Position numbers and translations under genes: made by a program
NCBI GenBank assembly: GCA_965230225.1
Contig: CBDDKM010000010.1
Location: 62,001 to 126,000, forward strand
Reading direction: 5' to 3'
DNA from: CALSMU01 sp965230225
GTDB lineage: Bacteria; Bacteroidota; Bacteroidia; Flavobacteriales_D; Parvicellaceae
Length of the DNA stretch: 64,000 nt
The notes under the pieces: model-generated
Seen by the model: the letters and a program-made list of their open reading frames with translations, nothing else
Database searches by the model: none
Told to the model about the DNA's origin: nothing
In this document: positions 45,596-54,218 of the stretch, one piece after another
Numbering within the stretch: the stretch's first letter is position 1
Layout of the letters: every line of letters begins with the position of its first letter

Positions 45596-45633
45596 TTTCA
45601 AAAATTGAGGTATTTATTAATTATCTTTCCTGC

Positions 45634-46206
45634 ATGAATTTGAAGTATATAGAGGACGAATCATTTTCGGGAGTTAACTTTCAGGAAAAAGGATTTGAAC
45701 CAGGGAATTATGAGAACTGCACCTTCGAAAACTGCAATTTCTCCGAAGTTAAACTCGGACAAAGCAATTTTATAGAATGTGAGTTTACCGGATGCAACTT
45801 CAGCATGTCCTTACCGGATAGTACTGGTTTACGTGATGTATTCTTTAAAGATTGTAAAATGATGGGATTTCGATTCGACTATTGTAGCGAATTTCTGTTT
45901 CAGGTTCAATTTGAAGATTGTGCCATGGACTACTCTTCTTTTTACCAATTAAAAGTTCCACAAACTACTTTCGAAAACTGCAGCCTTAAGGAGGTAGATT
46001 TTACTGGAGCTAACCTTACAAAATCAAAACTGACTAACTGCAATCTACTGGATGCTGTATTCGATAATACACTCTTAGAACATGCTGATCTAACCTCTGC
46101 ATCTAATTTTAGAATTGACCCTGAAAACAACTACATCAGGAAAGCCAAATTCTCTTACGAGTCTCTTCCCGGGCTATTGACCAAATACGAATTGGATATT
46201 CACTAA
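45634..46206 (+). CDS. pentapeptide-repeat protein, 190 aa
   Basis: Repeats of the A(N/D)LxX type run from about residue 25 to 155 in two groups (for example CTFENCNFSEV, CEFTGCNFSMS, CSLKEVDFTGANLTKSK), forming a right-handed quadrilateral beta-helix. A C-terminal tail KFSYESLPGLLTKYELDI is like that of Qnr/MfpA-related proteins, which mimic DNA and bind gyrase, but this subfamily occurs in many Bacteroidota with no shown role. Cytoplasmic, no signal peptide. The start at 45634 is chosen over an upstream in-frame start (45562) because it directly precedes the first repeat-like turn. Confidence 0.88.
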   Translation: MNLKYIEDESFSGVNFQEKGFEPGNYENCTFENCNFSEVKLGQSNFIECEFTGCNFSMSLPDSTGLRDVFFKDCKMMGFRFDYCSEFLFQVQFEDCAMDYSSFYQLKVPQTTFENCSLKEVDFTGANLTKSKLTNCNLLDAVFDNTLLEHADLTSASNFRIDPENNYIRKAKFSYESLPGLLTKYELDIH

Positions 46207-47195
46207 AACTTAATAGCATTAGGATCATTAAGGGAATTGAGAAAATCAATTAATTGCTCCTTTTCCTTCGGAGTTAATTCAAACCCTTTTATCAACTCAG
46301 ATTGATTCTTGTGGCCTTTTCCTCCCTGAGCGTAATGATCTATAATTTCTTCCAGTGTATGAGCTGATCCATCGTGCATGTAAGGCCCTGTATTCTTTAA
46401 GTTTCTTAGGGACGGAACTTTAAACATCCCTTCATCTTCATCCTTTAGGGTTAATCTTTTTCTCCCAGGATCGACATACTCCGAATACCAACCGTTATTC
46501 TGAATGGTAAAATTCGTAAAATGTGGTAACTCATGGCATTCTACACATTTCAATCGATCACTCTTAAACAGTTCAAACCCTTTTAACTCGCTATCGTTCA
46601 ACACTCCCTCCTTTTTACCGTAATAATACCTATCGAAACGAGAAGAAGCGGTATTAAGCGTTCGTTGGAAAGTGGCTAGTGCTCTTGCAATTACATAAGG
46701 AGACATCTCCCTGTCGTATGCTTTAAGTGCCATAGCATTGTAGCTAGAATCTTTTCGTAGTCGCTCGGCCGCCAATACAATGTTTAAGTTGAACTCCTTA
46801 TGTTCCTGAAAAGGAACCAGTACTTGTTGCTCCAACCCGGGTAAAGTACCATCTCTAAGAAAGGAAGAATGATAACCAATATTAATCAGCGATGGAGCAT
46901 TTCGATCGACTATTTGCAGGTTAATCCCCTCACTTTTTTCCAGTCCATCAGTAAACGCCTTCTCCGGCGAATGACAAGTTGCACAACTCAATGACGAATC
47001 CAGAGATAAAGCATCATCAAAGAATAGCTTTTTCCCTAATTCTATTCGTTCTTCCGAAATTAGATTATCCTCAGGAACAGGAAGCATACCAAGATGGTTT
47101 AGTCCCATCTTTACCGCCTCTGTAGAACTTTGTTGAACATTACTCTGACACCCCATAATGAAGAGTGCACAGGATATGATCAACCAACTACGCAT
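46203..47195 (-). CDS. MbnH-like di-heme protein (cytochrome c peroxidase/MauG superfamily), 330 aa
   Basis: Lipobox in MRSWLIISCALFIMGC, so probably lipidated and periplasmic. Two c-type heme sites are visible: LSCATCH near residue 72 and RLKCVECH near 215; the C-terminal half has MFKVPSLRNLKNTGPYMHDGS typical of the family, including the YMHDG distal segment. The family includes bacterial di-heme peroxidases, MauG (TTQ maturation) and MbnH, which oxidises a Trp of MbnP to kynurenine. It is immediately downstream of an MbnP-like gene (3 nt gap), favouring the MbnH assignment. The stop overlaps that of the pentapeptide gene. Confidence 0.88.
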   Translation of the reverse strand: MRSWLIISCALFIMGCQSNVQQSSTEAVKMGLNHLGMLPVPEDNLISEERIELGKKLFFDDALSLDSSLSCATCHSPEKAFTDGLEKSEGINLQIVDRNAPSLINIGYHSSFLRDGTLPGLEQQVLVPFQEHKEFNLNIVLAAERLRKDSSYNAMALKAYDREMSPYVIARALATFQRTLNTASSRFDRYYYGKKEGVLNDSELKGFELFKSDRLKCVECHELPHFTNFTIQNNGWYSEYVDPGRKRLTLKDEDEGMFKVPSLRNLKNTGPYMHDGSAHTLEEIIDHYAQGGKGHKNQSELIKGFELTPKEKEQLIDFLNSLNDPNAIKF

Positions 47196-47198
47196 GGA

Positions 47199-48173
47199 TT
47201 ACTTGATCACCACTTTTTCAGATAGTAGATGATCGTTATAGAGGAAATTGACAATGTACATTCCGGCCGGTAATTGATGCGGAATATTTCCGGAATTCAC
47301 CAATTCGGTATGATCCACCACTGTCTTACCTTCTAACGACACAACGGTAATTCTTTCTGGTAATTGATCTTCTTGAACAGCATAGCGAATGTTATTTTCT
47401 TCAACCACTATAGTTAGTTCTTCCTTAGTATTATCTTCAATTCCTACAGAAGTTGCTCTTTCAGTAAACACGGTATTATCATTTACATGATCCTTTAACC
47501 CGTGTTGTATCACACCTTCACCATGAGAAATATCGGCAGTAGCCAAATCCACTGTATCAATCCAATTGGATAGATCGTAGTTTAAGAAAACATGAACATC
47601 GTTACCCACTACCTCACTATTGTTTATAGGAATGGTATTAACTGAGGTTAACAGGTTATCTCCAATTGATTGGATTTCGAAACCAGTTTCGAAAGTACCA
47701 TTATTGTCAGTATCGCACTCTCCATGTAGAACTAAGAATCGATAACCTCCGGCCCATCCCCAGTGCATACTCGGTACGTGAAGAGCTAAAGGATGTCCAG
47801 CTGCATACAGCGAAGGATCATCATGGTTTGGTGGATCATTCACTCCAACTTTAAACTTGATGGATTCTACCTGAGTAATGTTTTCTACTCCAACCACATA
47901 CTGTAGCTGATCGTAAGAAGCAAGAACATAATTATCCACATCATCCATGGTGGTTTGTTGTCCTCCATCATGACCTATGATAAAATCTCCAAGGTAATAT
48001 TGTAATCTTGTGATCTTAAAATTATAGCCATTGGCATGAGTTAAAGTAGTATTCCACTCTATATCAGAATTGTTATAGGTTGGAAACAAATGAATATTCA
48101 AGTTGTTTTGGGCCTGAAGTGTTCCAAAAGATACACTTACAAGCAGGGATAGAAAGGCGAGTTTTAATTTCAT
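47199..48173 (-). CDS. MbnP-like protein with T9SS sorting domain, 324 aa
   Basis: Signal peptide MKLKLAFLSLLVSVSFGTLQAQ, then the MbnP-type body: NNLNIHLFPTYN, YNFKITRLQYYLGDF, SIKFKVGVNDPPNH and HVPSMHWGWAGGYRFLVLHG near residues 130-149, holding the Trp-rich motif characteristic of the family, in which one Trp is converted to kynurenine by MbnH in studied relatives. The C-terminal 70 residues are a T9SS sorting domain (ending in NHDLLSEKVVIK-like strands), so it should reach the cell surface. Role is presumed in copper binding. The start at 48173 begins the signal peptide; an upstream ATG at 48197 would precede it by 8 residues. Confidence 0.85.
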   Translation of the reverse strand: MKLKLAFLSLLVSVSFGTLQAQNNLNIHLFPTYNNSDIEWNTTLTHANGYNFKITRLQYYLGDFIIGHDGGQQTTMDDVDNYVLASYDQLQYVVGVENITQVESIKFKVGVNDPPNHDDPSLYAAGHPLALHVPSMHWGWAGGYRFLVLHGECDTDNNGTFETGFEIQSIGDNLLTSVNTIPINNSEVVGNDVHVFLNYDLSNWIDTVDLATADISHGEGVIQHGLKDHVNDNTVFTERATSVGIEDNTKEELTIVVEENNIRYAVQEDQLPERITVVSLEGKTVVDHTELVNSGNIPHQLPAGMYIVNFLYNDHLLSEKVVIK

Positions 48174-48286
48174 ACTTGTAAAGTTCAAAAAAATCATACG
48201 ATTAAAAAAGTCAATACTTACAAATTCTTACAATGCTAATCGATCAACTTTCATTAATAGAACTGAATACAAAAGCTTTGGTTGTC

Positions 48287-48298
48287 TTTACCGGTAAA
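48287..48298. promoter_or_regulatory. 12-bp palindrome TTTACCGGTAAA
   Basis: A perfect dyad in the gap between the MbnP-like and fabI genes. It could be an operator, but there is no companion site, so this is a weak note. Confidence 0.2.
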
Positions 48299-48308
48299 AA
48301 TGAACAAA

Positions 48309-48336
48309 AGAAAAGCCATCTGTTAAACAGATGGCT
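48309..48336 (-). terminator. rho-independent terminator of fabI
   Basis: Stem AGCCATCTG / CAGATGGCT with a short loop, followed on the minus strand by TTTTCTTTTG. It lies about 27 bp downstream of the fabI stop. Confidence 0.8.
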
Positions 48337-48362
48337 CTTTACATAAAATATTTAAAGTCTGA

Positions 48363-49178
48363 TTATTCTCCTGCAAATTTCGACATTACAGAATCAGTTA
48401 CACCAGTTGCTGAGAAACCTCCATCGTGGAACAGGTTCTGCATAGTAACATACTTCGTCATATCAGAGAACAAAGTAACACAGTAATTAGCACAATCTAA
48501 TGCACTTGCATTACCCAGTGGGCTCATTTCCTCAGAATAGTTAATGAAAGCATCAAACCCTCCTACTCCACTACCAGCAGTAGTTACCGTTGGAGATTGA
48601 GAAATAGTATTGATTCTTACCTTCTTTTTGTTTCCGTAGTGGTATCCAAAACTTCTGGTAATTGATTCCAACAATGACTTAGCATCAGCCATATCTCCGT
48701 AATCAGGGAAAATTCTTTGAGCTGCAATATAAGTTAATGCCACAACAGACCCCCACTCGTTAATTGCATCTTGTTTCATGGCAATTGCCAATGTTTTGTG
48801 CAATGAAATAGCAGAAACATCCATTGTTTTATTGTACCAATCGTAGTTTACGTCTGTATAGTGCTTTTTCTTTCTTACGTTAGGAGACATTCCGATAGAA
48901 TGTAGGATAAAATCTAACTTTCCTCCTAAAATTTCCTGTGCTTTGTTGATCAGGTTCTCAAGATCTTCTTCAGATGTAGCATCGGCAGGAATCACCTCAG
49001 AGCCAGTTTTTTCAGCCAACGTATTAATCTCTCCCATTCTCATTGCAATCGGAGCGTTAGTTAATACAAATTTAGCTCCCTGAGCATGTGCTTGTTCAGC
49101 TACTTTCCATGCGATCGACATATCATTAAGGGCTCCAAATATGATCCCTCTCTTACCTTTTAATAGATCGTTTGCCAT
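48363..49178 (-). CDS. fabI: enoyl-[acyl-carrier-protein] reductase (NADH), FabI
   Basis: Catalyses the last reduction of type II fatty-acid elongation. A short-chain-dehydrogenase fold of normal length (271 aa): GIIFGALNDMSIAWKVAEQ cofactor loop near residues 11-29, LHSIGMSPN near 90, and the catalytic pair as Y-x6-K in FPDYGDMADAKSLLES (Tyr near 160, Lys near 167). The motif Y-x6-K marks it as FabI rather than FabL/FabV. Essential lipid synthesis enzyme and the triclosan target in the family. Promoter and terminator are present, so it is probably monocistronic. Confidence 0.96.
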   Translation of the reverse strand: MANDLLKGKRGIIFGALNDMSIAWKVAEQAHAQGAKFVLTNAPIAMRMGEINTLAEKTGSEVIPADATSEEDLENLINKAQEILGGKLDFILHSIGMSPNVRKKKHYTDVNYDWYNKTMDVSAISLHKTLAIAMKQDAINEWGSVVALTYIAAQRIFPDYGDMADAKSLLESITRSFGYHYGNKKKVRINTISQSPTVTTAGSGVGGFDAFINYSEEMSPLGNASALDCANYCVTLFSDMTKYVTMQNLFHDGGFSATGVTDSVMSKFAGE

Positions 49179-49207
49179 AAAGCGTGTTTTGTTTTTTATT
49201 TAGTGGG

Positions 49208-49240
49208 CAAATATAAAAACCTTTTTTGTACCCTTTTCAA
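49208..49240 (-). promoter_or_regulatory. Bacteroidota-type promoter of fabI
   Basis: On the minus strand TTG (49240-49238), a 22-nt spacer, then TATATTTG (49215-49208), about 30 bp before the ATG. Confidence 0.5.
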
Positions 49241-49307
49241 GATTTCGAGTTAACTTAACATGAAACATATTCCCTTGCTTTTTAAACTACTTTGAGTTTA
49301 TAAACCT

Positions 49308-49315
49308 TACTTTTG
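49308..49315 (+). promoter_or_regulatory. candidate -7 element for the J-protein operon
   Basis: TACTTTTG matches TAnnTTTG; the start of transcription would fall close to the ATG at 49322, so the message could be nearly leaderless. No TTG at normal -33 spacing. Confidence 0.3.
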
Positions 49316-49321
49316 AATTAA

Positions 49322-50179
49322 ATGCGGCAGTATTACCTGAATATATTGGGATTAGAGAAGGATGCCACTCCTGAACAAATAAAAAAGGCATTCCGAAAAA
49401 AAGCGATGCAATACCACCCGGATAAGAACCCCGGAAAGGATGCAAACGACCAATTTGTAAAGGTTTGTCAGGCTTACGAAAAGCTCAATTCCGGCGATTT
49501 CTCAGAAGTTGGATCAAAAGAACAACGACCTAAAGAATACTACAAAAGAAGGTACCATAGAGATTTAAGCCCCGAAGAGTTAGAAATTCGACTTAAAAAG
49601 GCTCAGATTCAGGCAAAAATTAAACAGGTTAAGGAAAAACACATTCACCAACTGTCGTATTATGAGTTGAAAAAGAAAAAAATTCACATCTACTCCAATA
49701 TCATCGGAATCATCAGTATTTTGCTGGGAACCCTATTGTTAACAGATTATGTGATTAAACCACCGGAAGAACACAAAGCCACCATTATTGGTCGCTCTAT
49801 AGATGGCTACAATGTTAAGTTTTACCTGTTCGATTACGATGAACAAGATGAAGCTAAACAACAATATACCTTAACCACTGATATGGAAAATTCTAACTTC
49901 AGGTTTCTTCCAGTTCACACGGTGGTTAACGTGTACAAGAGCCCTATATTGGATGAACCTTTGGCAGTATCGCTTCCGGGAACAGATTATGACTACTCTA
50001 TGTTTAATCGAAAAACCATTTATTTCGGTTTCTGGGCCTTCATAATCCTGCTCTATTTACCGTGGATCAATTTTGTAGCAAGAGGTCCTAATTCGGTATA
50101 CATCATTTTTGTTCACATCAATGCATATTTACCTATTTTCGTGATGTCGTTTATAGCGATAGCCTACTTTTTATATTAG
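49322..50179 (+). CDS. membrane J-domain (DnaJ-type) protein, 285 aa
   Basis: A J domain opens the protein: YYLNILGLEKDATPEQIKKAF and the QYHPDKNPG loop (HPD near residues 33-35), followed by CQAYEKL. This domain stimulates DnaK ATPase. After a charged linker there are hydrophobic helices near 120-140 (IYSNIIGIISILLGTLLL), 235-255 (IYFGFWAFIILLYLPWINF) and 260-285. So it is a membrane J-protein with a soluble loop in the middle, recruiting DnaK at the inner membrane. The gene is 7 nt upstream of the cyclophilin-type lipoprotein gene. Not the canonical DnaJ, as there is no Gly/Phe region or zinc domain. Confidence 0.9.
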   Translation: MRQYYLNILGLEKDATPEQIKKAFRKKAMQYHPDKNPGKDANDQFVKVCQAYEKLNSGDFSEVGSKEQRPKEYYKRRYHRDLSPEELEIRLKKAQIQAKIKQVKEKHIHQLSYYELKKKKIHIYSNIIGIISILLGTLLLTDYVIKPPEEHKATIIGRSIDGYNVKFYLFDYDEQDEAKQQYTLTTDMENSNFRFLPVHTVVNVYKSPILDEPLAVSLPGTDYDYSMFNRKTIYFGFWAFIILLYLPWINFVARGPNSVYIIFVHINAYLPIFVMSFIAIAYFLY

Positions 50180-50186
50180 ATACTGA

Positions 50187-51023
50187 ATGAAACACTTGTA
50201 TAGAATACTGCTGATTGTTCTTATTGCAGCACCATTTAACAGCTGCATGGAGGATGAAGGAGAAGAAATTGTAGAAAAACCTACTTCTGATTTAGATGGT
50301 AAAAAGGAAGAAAAGAAAAAGACCAGTACTGCATCTAACGATACTAAGGAAGAGGAACAAATCATTATTCCAGAAATTAACACGAATTTGATCAACAATA
50401 GTAATGTAGTAGATCGATTAACTCAATACGGTTTGGAAAACAAAGAAACCAAACTAAAAATCATTACTCCCTATGGAGATATTAAAGTTCGATTATATGA
50501 CGATACCCCTCTGCATAGAGCAAACTTTGTAATGCTCACCAAAGAAAAGTACTTTGACTCTACCCTGTTCTACAGAGTTATTAATGATTTCATGATTCAG
50601 GGAGGAAACTCAGACAGAGATGATGTACATAAGAAAATGGCCAACATTGGGAGCTATACCGTACCCAACGAAATCAGTCCCAAACACTATCATCAGCGAG
50701 GAAAACTAGCCATGGCGGTAAGCGAATACCAAAGTCAGGAAGAGAAAAGGTCCAGCCCTTACAATTTTTACATTATCCAACAAGGGCCTCTGTCTGATGA
50801 ATACATGGACAAAATGGAAGAATTGTACGACATTAAAATCGGAGAAAGTAAACGTAAAGTTTACCGTAAATATGGAGGTGTACCTCATTTAGATGGCGAC
50901 TTTACTGTATTTGGAGAAGTATACTCCGGGATGAGTGTTGTTGACAAAATTGCTGAAGTGGGAACCGATGGTAGTGATCGTCCTAACGACGATATTGTTA
51001 TCGCTGTTCAAACCATAGAATAG
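50187..51023 (+). CDS. cyclophilin-type peptidyl-prolyl isomerase lipoprotein, 278 aa
   Basis: Lipoprotein signal MKHLYRILLIVLIAAPFNSC (Cys near residue 20). An acidic linker (about 25-80) is followed by the cyclophilin domain: IITPYGDIKVRLYDDTPLH, FYRVINDFMIQGGNSD (F-R-V...F-M-I-Q-G-G signature near 130), then YNFYIIQQGPLS and FTVFGEVYSGMSVVDKI at the end. It assists folding of proteins in the periplasm by proline cis-trans isomerisation. An insertion of about 40 residues between the FYIIQ and FTVFG motifs, common in this Bacteroidota group, is seen. Confidence 0.93.
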   Translation: MKHLYRILLIVLIAAPFNSCMEDEGEEIVEKPTSDLDGKKEEKKKTSTASNDTKEEEQIIIPEINTNLINNSNVVDRLTQYGLENKETKLKIITPYGDIKVRLYDDTPLHRANFVMLTKEKYFDSTLFYRVINDFMIQGGNSDRDDVHKKMANIGSYTVPNEISPKHYHQRGKLAMAVSEYQSQEEKRSSPYNFYIIQQGPLSDEYMDKMEELYDIKIGESKRKVYRKYGGVPHLDGDFTVFGEVYSGMSVVDKIAEVGTDGSDRPNDDIVIAVQTIE

Positions 51024-51112
51024 ACACTTCGTCCATTGTTAATATTATCTTTTTGAAAATATGGGGGACTATCCTATATTTAGCTCTTGCATTGAAAATT
51101 GAATAAAACCGT

Positions 51113-52846
51113 ATGAAATCACTTTTGATTAAGGCTTTAACCACCACTAACACCGTTATTCTTCCGGATTTTGGAGGGTTCATGAAAATGGGGTCATCCT
51201 ACATGTTTAACGCCTTTTTGAAATACAATGATGGAAAATTCTCTAAATTCTTACAAGAAGATCAGGGAATAAGTGAAGAAGAAGCTAACACTAAAATAGA
51301 AGATTTCATTGCGGAGGTTCTATCTGCACTAAACAATGGAGAATCTTATGACCTGGCAGAAATTGGAACCTTGATTAAAGAAGGGAGCAATTTCAAATTA
51401 TTAAAACCAGATGCTCCAGCTCCTAGTCCGGCCACAGAAACAGAAACAGAAACAGAAACAGAAACAGAAACAGAAACAGAAACAGAAACAGAAATAGTTA
51501 CTGAACCTGTTGAGGAAACTCCAACTGAGGAACCAGAATCAAATGATCCTGTACAGGAAGAGGTTGAAACGTCTGAATCAGTTCTGAAAGAGGAAACAAA
51601 AGAACCTGTTCAGGAAGAAATTGAAGAGCCGGTAACAGAACAAGAAGAACCTGTAAAAGAACAAGAAGAAGAAGAAGAAGAAGAAGCTTCCAACAAGGAA
51701 CCTGAAGTAGAGGCAAAAGAAGAACAAGAAGGATATTTAGCCATTCATTTTTCTGCCAAGAAAGCCATCAAAAAGATGGGAAAAATGACTGACAAACAAG
51801 ACTTGATTGAGTTTGCCAGTGGCGATAAGCGTAAAACCGTAATTGAAGCTTTGAATAAGCAATTAAAAAAGCTCAACAAGACGGATAGCGAACCTGAAAA
51901 AGAAGAAGAACCAGTGGCGGTTGTTGAATCGGAAGCTACTGAACAAGAAGAGATCACTCCGGAAGTAGAAGAACAAATTAAACAAGAGTCTGATATTCTG
52001 GTAACGCTAAAAGAGCAAGAGGAAGAAGAAAACAGTGTAGAGAGCGAAGTATTGAGTGAAGAGGAGGAAAGCAGTGAAGAGAGTGAAGTGTTGAGTGCGG
52101 AGGAAGAGGAAAAAATAGAACCTGTTGTGGTTCCTGAAGTAACACCTGAAGAAGAAACAGAAATAGTTTCAGAACCTGAGCCGATTATTGAAGAGCCTGT
52201 AAAAGAAGTAGAGGAAAAAAAGAAAGAAGAAGAAGATTTAGCTGCACTAGCTGCCGGAGCGGATAAAATTGAAACGGAAGCTAAAGGACGAAAAAGAAAT
52301 AAAGCTATTCTATGGATAGCCATTATCTGTATTGTTGCCGGAGGAGGTATTGTTGGTTATCTGAACAAAGATCTGTTTATGGGAAGTGAAACAGCTCAAA
52401 CAGAAACTGAAAAAGAAAGTGACCATTCTGAAAAAGAAGCGTCTAAAGAAGAGAACCATGATGAGGAGGTTGATCAACATGAGGTAGTTTCAGAGGAAGA
52501 ACCTGTTGTTGAAGAAGAAATAGTAGAAGAATTACCTGTGGAAGAGGTGGAAGAAGCTTCTGAAGAGGTTGTTGAAGAACCAGAACCAATTGAAGAGCCC
52601 GAGCCTGAACCTGTTCAACCAGTTGCTACCGGAGGAAACTACCATATTATTGTAGGGTCGTTTTCGAAAGTTAAAAATGCAGAAGCACTGGTTTCTAGTT
52701 TAAAAGCGGAAGGGTTTTCGGGAGCAGGAATACTGGGAACTTTCAATGGATTAGAAAGCGTTAAATTAGGTTCATACTCTTCTAAAGATGAAGCGAAATC
52801 TGCACTGGCTCAATCCGGTAAGGATGGATGGATTAAAAAATATTAA
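51113..52846 (+). CDS. CCDC81-type HU domain / TM / SPOR domain protein, 577 aa
   Basis: Three-part protein: an N-terminal HU-like domain (LIKALTTTNTVILPDFGGFM near 4-23, YMFNAFLKYNDGKF, then GESYDLAEIGTL), a long Glu/Pro/Thr-rich low-complexity region, a single membrane helix near 396-417 (LWIAIICIVAGGGIVGYL), another acidic stretch, and a C-terminal SPOR domain (YHIIVGSFSKVKNAEALVSS, VKLGSYSSKDEAKSAL). SPOR domains bind denuded septal peptidoglycan, so it would link cytoplasmic DNA or a partner to the dividing wall. The low-complexity part includes a perfect (ACAGAA) repeat. The family (HU-CCDC81/SPOR) is known in Bacteroidota but its role is not settled. Confidence 0.85.
   Translation: MKSLLIKALTTTNTVILPDFGGFMKMGSSYMFNAFLKYNDGKFSKFLQEDQGISEEEANTKIEDFIAEVLSALNNGESYDLAEIGTLIKEGSNFKLLKPDAPAPSPATETETETETETETETETETEIVTEPVEETPTEEPESNDPVQEEVETSESVLKEETKEPVQEEIEEPVTEQEEPVKEQEEEEEEEASNKEPEVEAKEEQEGYLAIHFSAKKAIKKMGKMTDKQDLIEFASGDKRKTVIEALNKQLKKLNKTDSEPEKEEEPVAVVESEATEQEEITPEVEEQIKQESDILVTLKEQEEEENSVESEVLSEEEESSEESEVLSAEEEEKIEPVVVPEVTPEEETEIVSEPEPIIEEPVKEVEEKKKEEEDLAALAAGADKIETEAKGRKRNKAILWIAIICIVAGGGIVGYLNKDLFMGSETAQTETEKESDHSEKEASKEENHDEEVDQHEVVSEEEPVVEEEIVEELPVEEVEEASEEVVEEPEPIEEPEPEPVQPVATGGNYHIIVGSFSKVKNAEALVSSLKAEGFSGAGILGTFNGLESVKLGSYSSKDEAKSALAQSGKDGWIKKY
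51434..51493 (+). repeat. hexanucleotide repeat (ACAGAA)10 coding for Thr-Glu
   Basis: Ten perfect copies of ACAGAA inside the acidic linker of the HU-SPOR protein. Units of 6 bp keep the frame, so slippage changes only the length of the Thr-Glu tract. Confidence 0.95.
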
Positions 52847-52903
52847 TAAAGCTGTTTGGAACGATTTCTGAATGGTTACTAAATAATACATAACACAAGA
52901 AGC

Positions 52904-54199
52904 ATGAAAAAACACTTTATTCTTATTGCTGCATTAATGACCAGCATGCATATCACCACTGCAATAGCTTCGCCAGTGGAACATAAAACACCAACAGAAG
53001 TAAACATGGGAGCTGTTAAGTTTACCGTAAGCGTAAAATTTAACGGGAACCCATTAGCAGGAGCCAAAGTAACGGTTTCCGAAAGTGGAAAAACCATCGC
53101 TCAGGGAACAACTAATGCACAGGGAGAAGCAATGCTTTCCATCTCTGATTATAGCGGAGGAAGAGTTACTGTAAGTACCATGATGAGTGGTTACCAAACC
53201 AACCAAATGGAGGGAGTAATCCTAAGTAATGGAAAAACCATCAACGTGGCTCTTATTAAAGGAACAGGAACTGCAACTACTGCAGTTGCCAGTAAAGTTG
53301 ATAAGATCAATAATAAGTCTGAAAGCACTGTTAGCAAATTAAACTCTAAAACGGAGCAACATAAAATTGATGCTGAAAATGCTGCTAGTAAAACTGAATC
53401 CTTCAACAAGGATGCAGAGAAAGCTGCAGCAGATAAGGAAGCTGCAGAAAAAGGTACTGCAGACGCTCAGAAAAAAGCCGAAGAAGCTAGAAAAAAAGCG
53501 GAAGAGGCTAAAAAAGAAACTGAGAAGATGAGTACAGACACTCAAAAGGAATTGAGTGATGCCTCTGCAGATCGTGCTAATGAAGCAAAAGACAGAGAAG
53601 CAGCTGCTAAAGAACGTGAAGAGAGCATTAAAAAATTAGAAGAAGAGCAAGCTAGGCTGAAAGCTGAAGAGGCTGCAGAGAAAGCAAAGAAAGAAGCTGA
53701 GAAGGACGCTAAGAAAGCTGAAAAAGAAGCTAAAAAAGAGGCATCTGAGGCAAAAGAGGAAGCTAAGGACGAAGCAAAAGACGCTAAGAAAGAAGCTCAA
53801 AAAGCGGAAGAAGAAGCGAAAGAAGCCAAGGAAAAAGCCAAAGAGGAAGAGAAAGCTAAAAAGGAAGCAGAAGAGGCTAAAAAAGAAGCTGAAAAAGAAG
53901 CCAAAGAGGCTGAAAAAGAAGCTAAAGAAGCTCAGAAAATCAAAGAAGCAGAAGCTTCCTATCAAGCAAAACTTGCAAAATTCAAAGAGGACCAGGCTAA
54001 AATTGATAGCAAAAGAGCAAAAATCGATTCTGATCAGAAAAAATTAGACAAGAAAGTTTCTAAAGGAAAGATCGATGCAACAAAAGCTCAGGAAGCTCAA
54101 AGTAAACTAGATGAGAAACATGCTAGTTTAGATGAGGATCAGAAGAAGCTTGACGAGAAAAGAAAGAAAGCTGAGAAGAAGTACAAGAAAAGTAAATAG
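52904..54199 (+). CDS. exported beta-domain and charged coiled-coil protein, 431 aa
   Basis: Signal peptide MKKHFILIAALMTSMHITTAIA. Residues about 37-112 form a CarboxypepD-regulatory-like beta domain (AVKFTVSVKFNGNPLAGAKV, ISDYSGGRVTVSTMMSGY). From about 125 to the end is a long Ala/Lys/Glu helix with repeated KAEEAKKEAE-type units, near-certain coiled coil, which then ends in a QKKLDEKRKKAEKKYKK tail. The coil is TolA-like in composition, so it might span or tether in the periplasm, but no TonB/TolA C-terminal domain is present. The gene follows the HU-SPOR gene on the same strand by 57 bp. Ends before a strong terminator. Confidence 0.8.
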   Translation: MKKHFILIAALMTSMHITTAIASPVEHKTPTEVNMGAVKFTVSVKFNGNPLAGAKVTVSESGKTIAQGTTNAQGEAMLSISDYSGGRVTVSTMMSGYQTNQMEGVILSNGKTINVALIKGTGTATTAVASKVDKINNKSESTVSKLNSKTEQHKIDAENAASKTESFNKDAEKAAADKEAAEKGTADAQKKAEEARKKAEEAKKETEKMSTDTQKELSDASADRANEAKDREAAAKEREESIKKLEEEQARLKAEEAAEKAKKEAEKDAKKAEKEAKKEASEAKEEAKDEAKDAKKEAQKAEEEAKEAKEKAKEEEKAKKEAEEAKKEAEKEAKEAEKEAKEAQKIKEAEASYQAKLAKFKEDQAKIDSKRAKIDSDQKKLDKKVSKGKIDATKAQEAQSKLDEKHASLDEDQKKLDEKRKKAEKKYKKSK

Positions 54200-54218
54200 T
54201 ACTTTCTCAAACGATATG

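Noticed and set aside
51745..52323. 192-aa Ser-rich minus-strand frame
   Set aside because: It is the shadow of the Glu-rich linker of the HU-SPOR gene; composition is set by the opposite-strand codons.
53636..53965. 109-aa Phe-rich minus-strand frame
   Set aside because: Antisense to the Lys/Glu coiled coil of the 52904 gene; no plausible protein.
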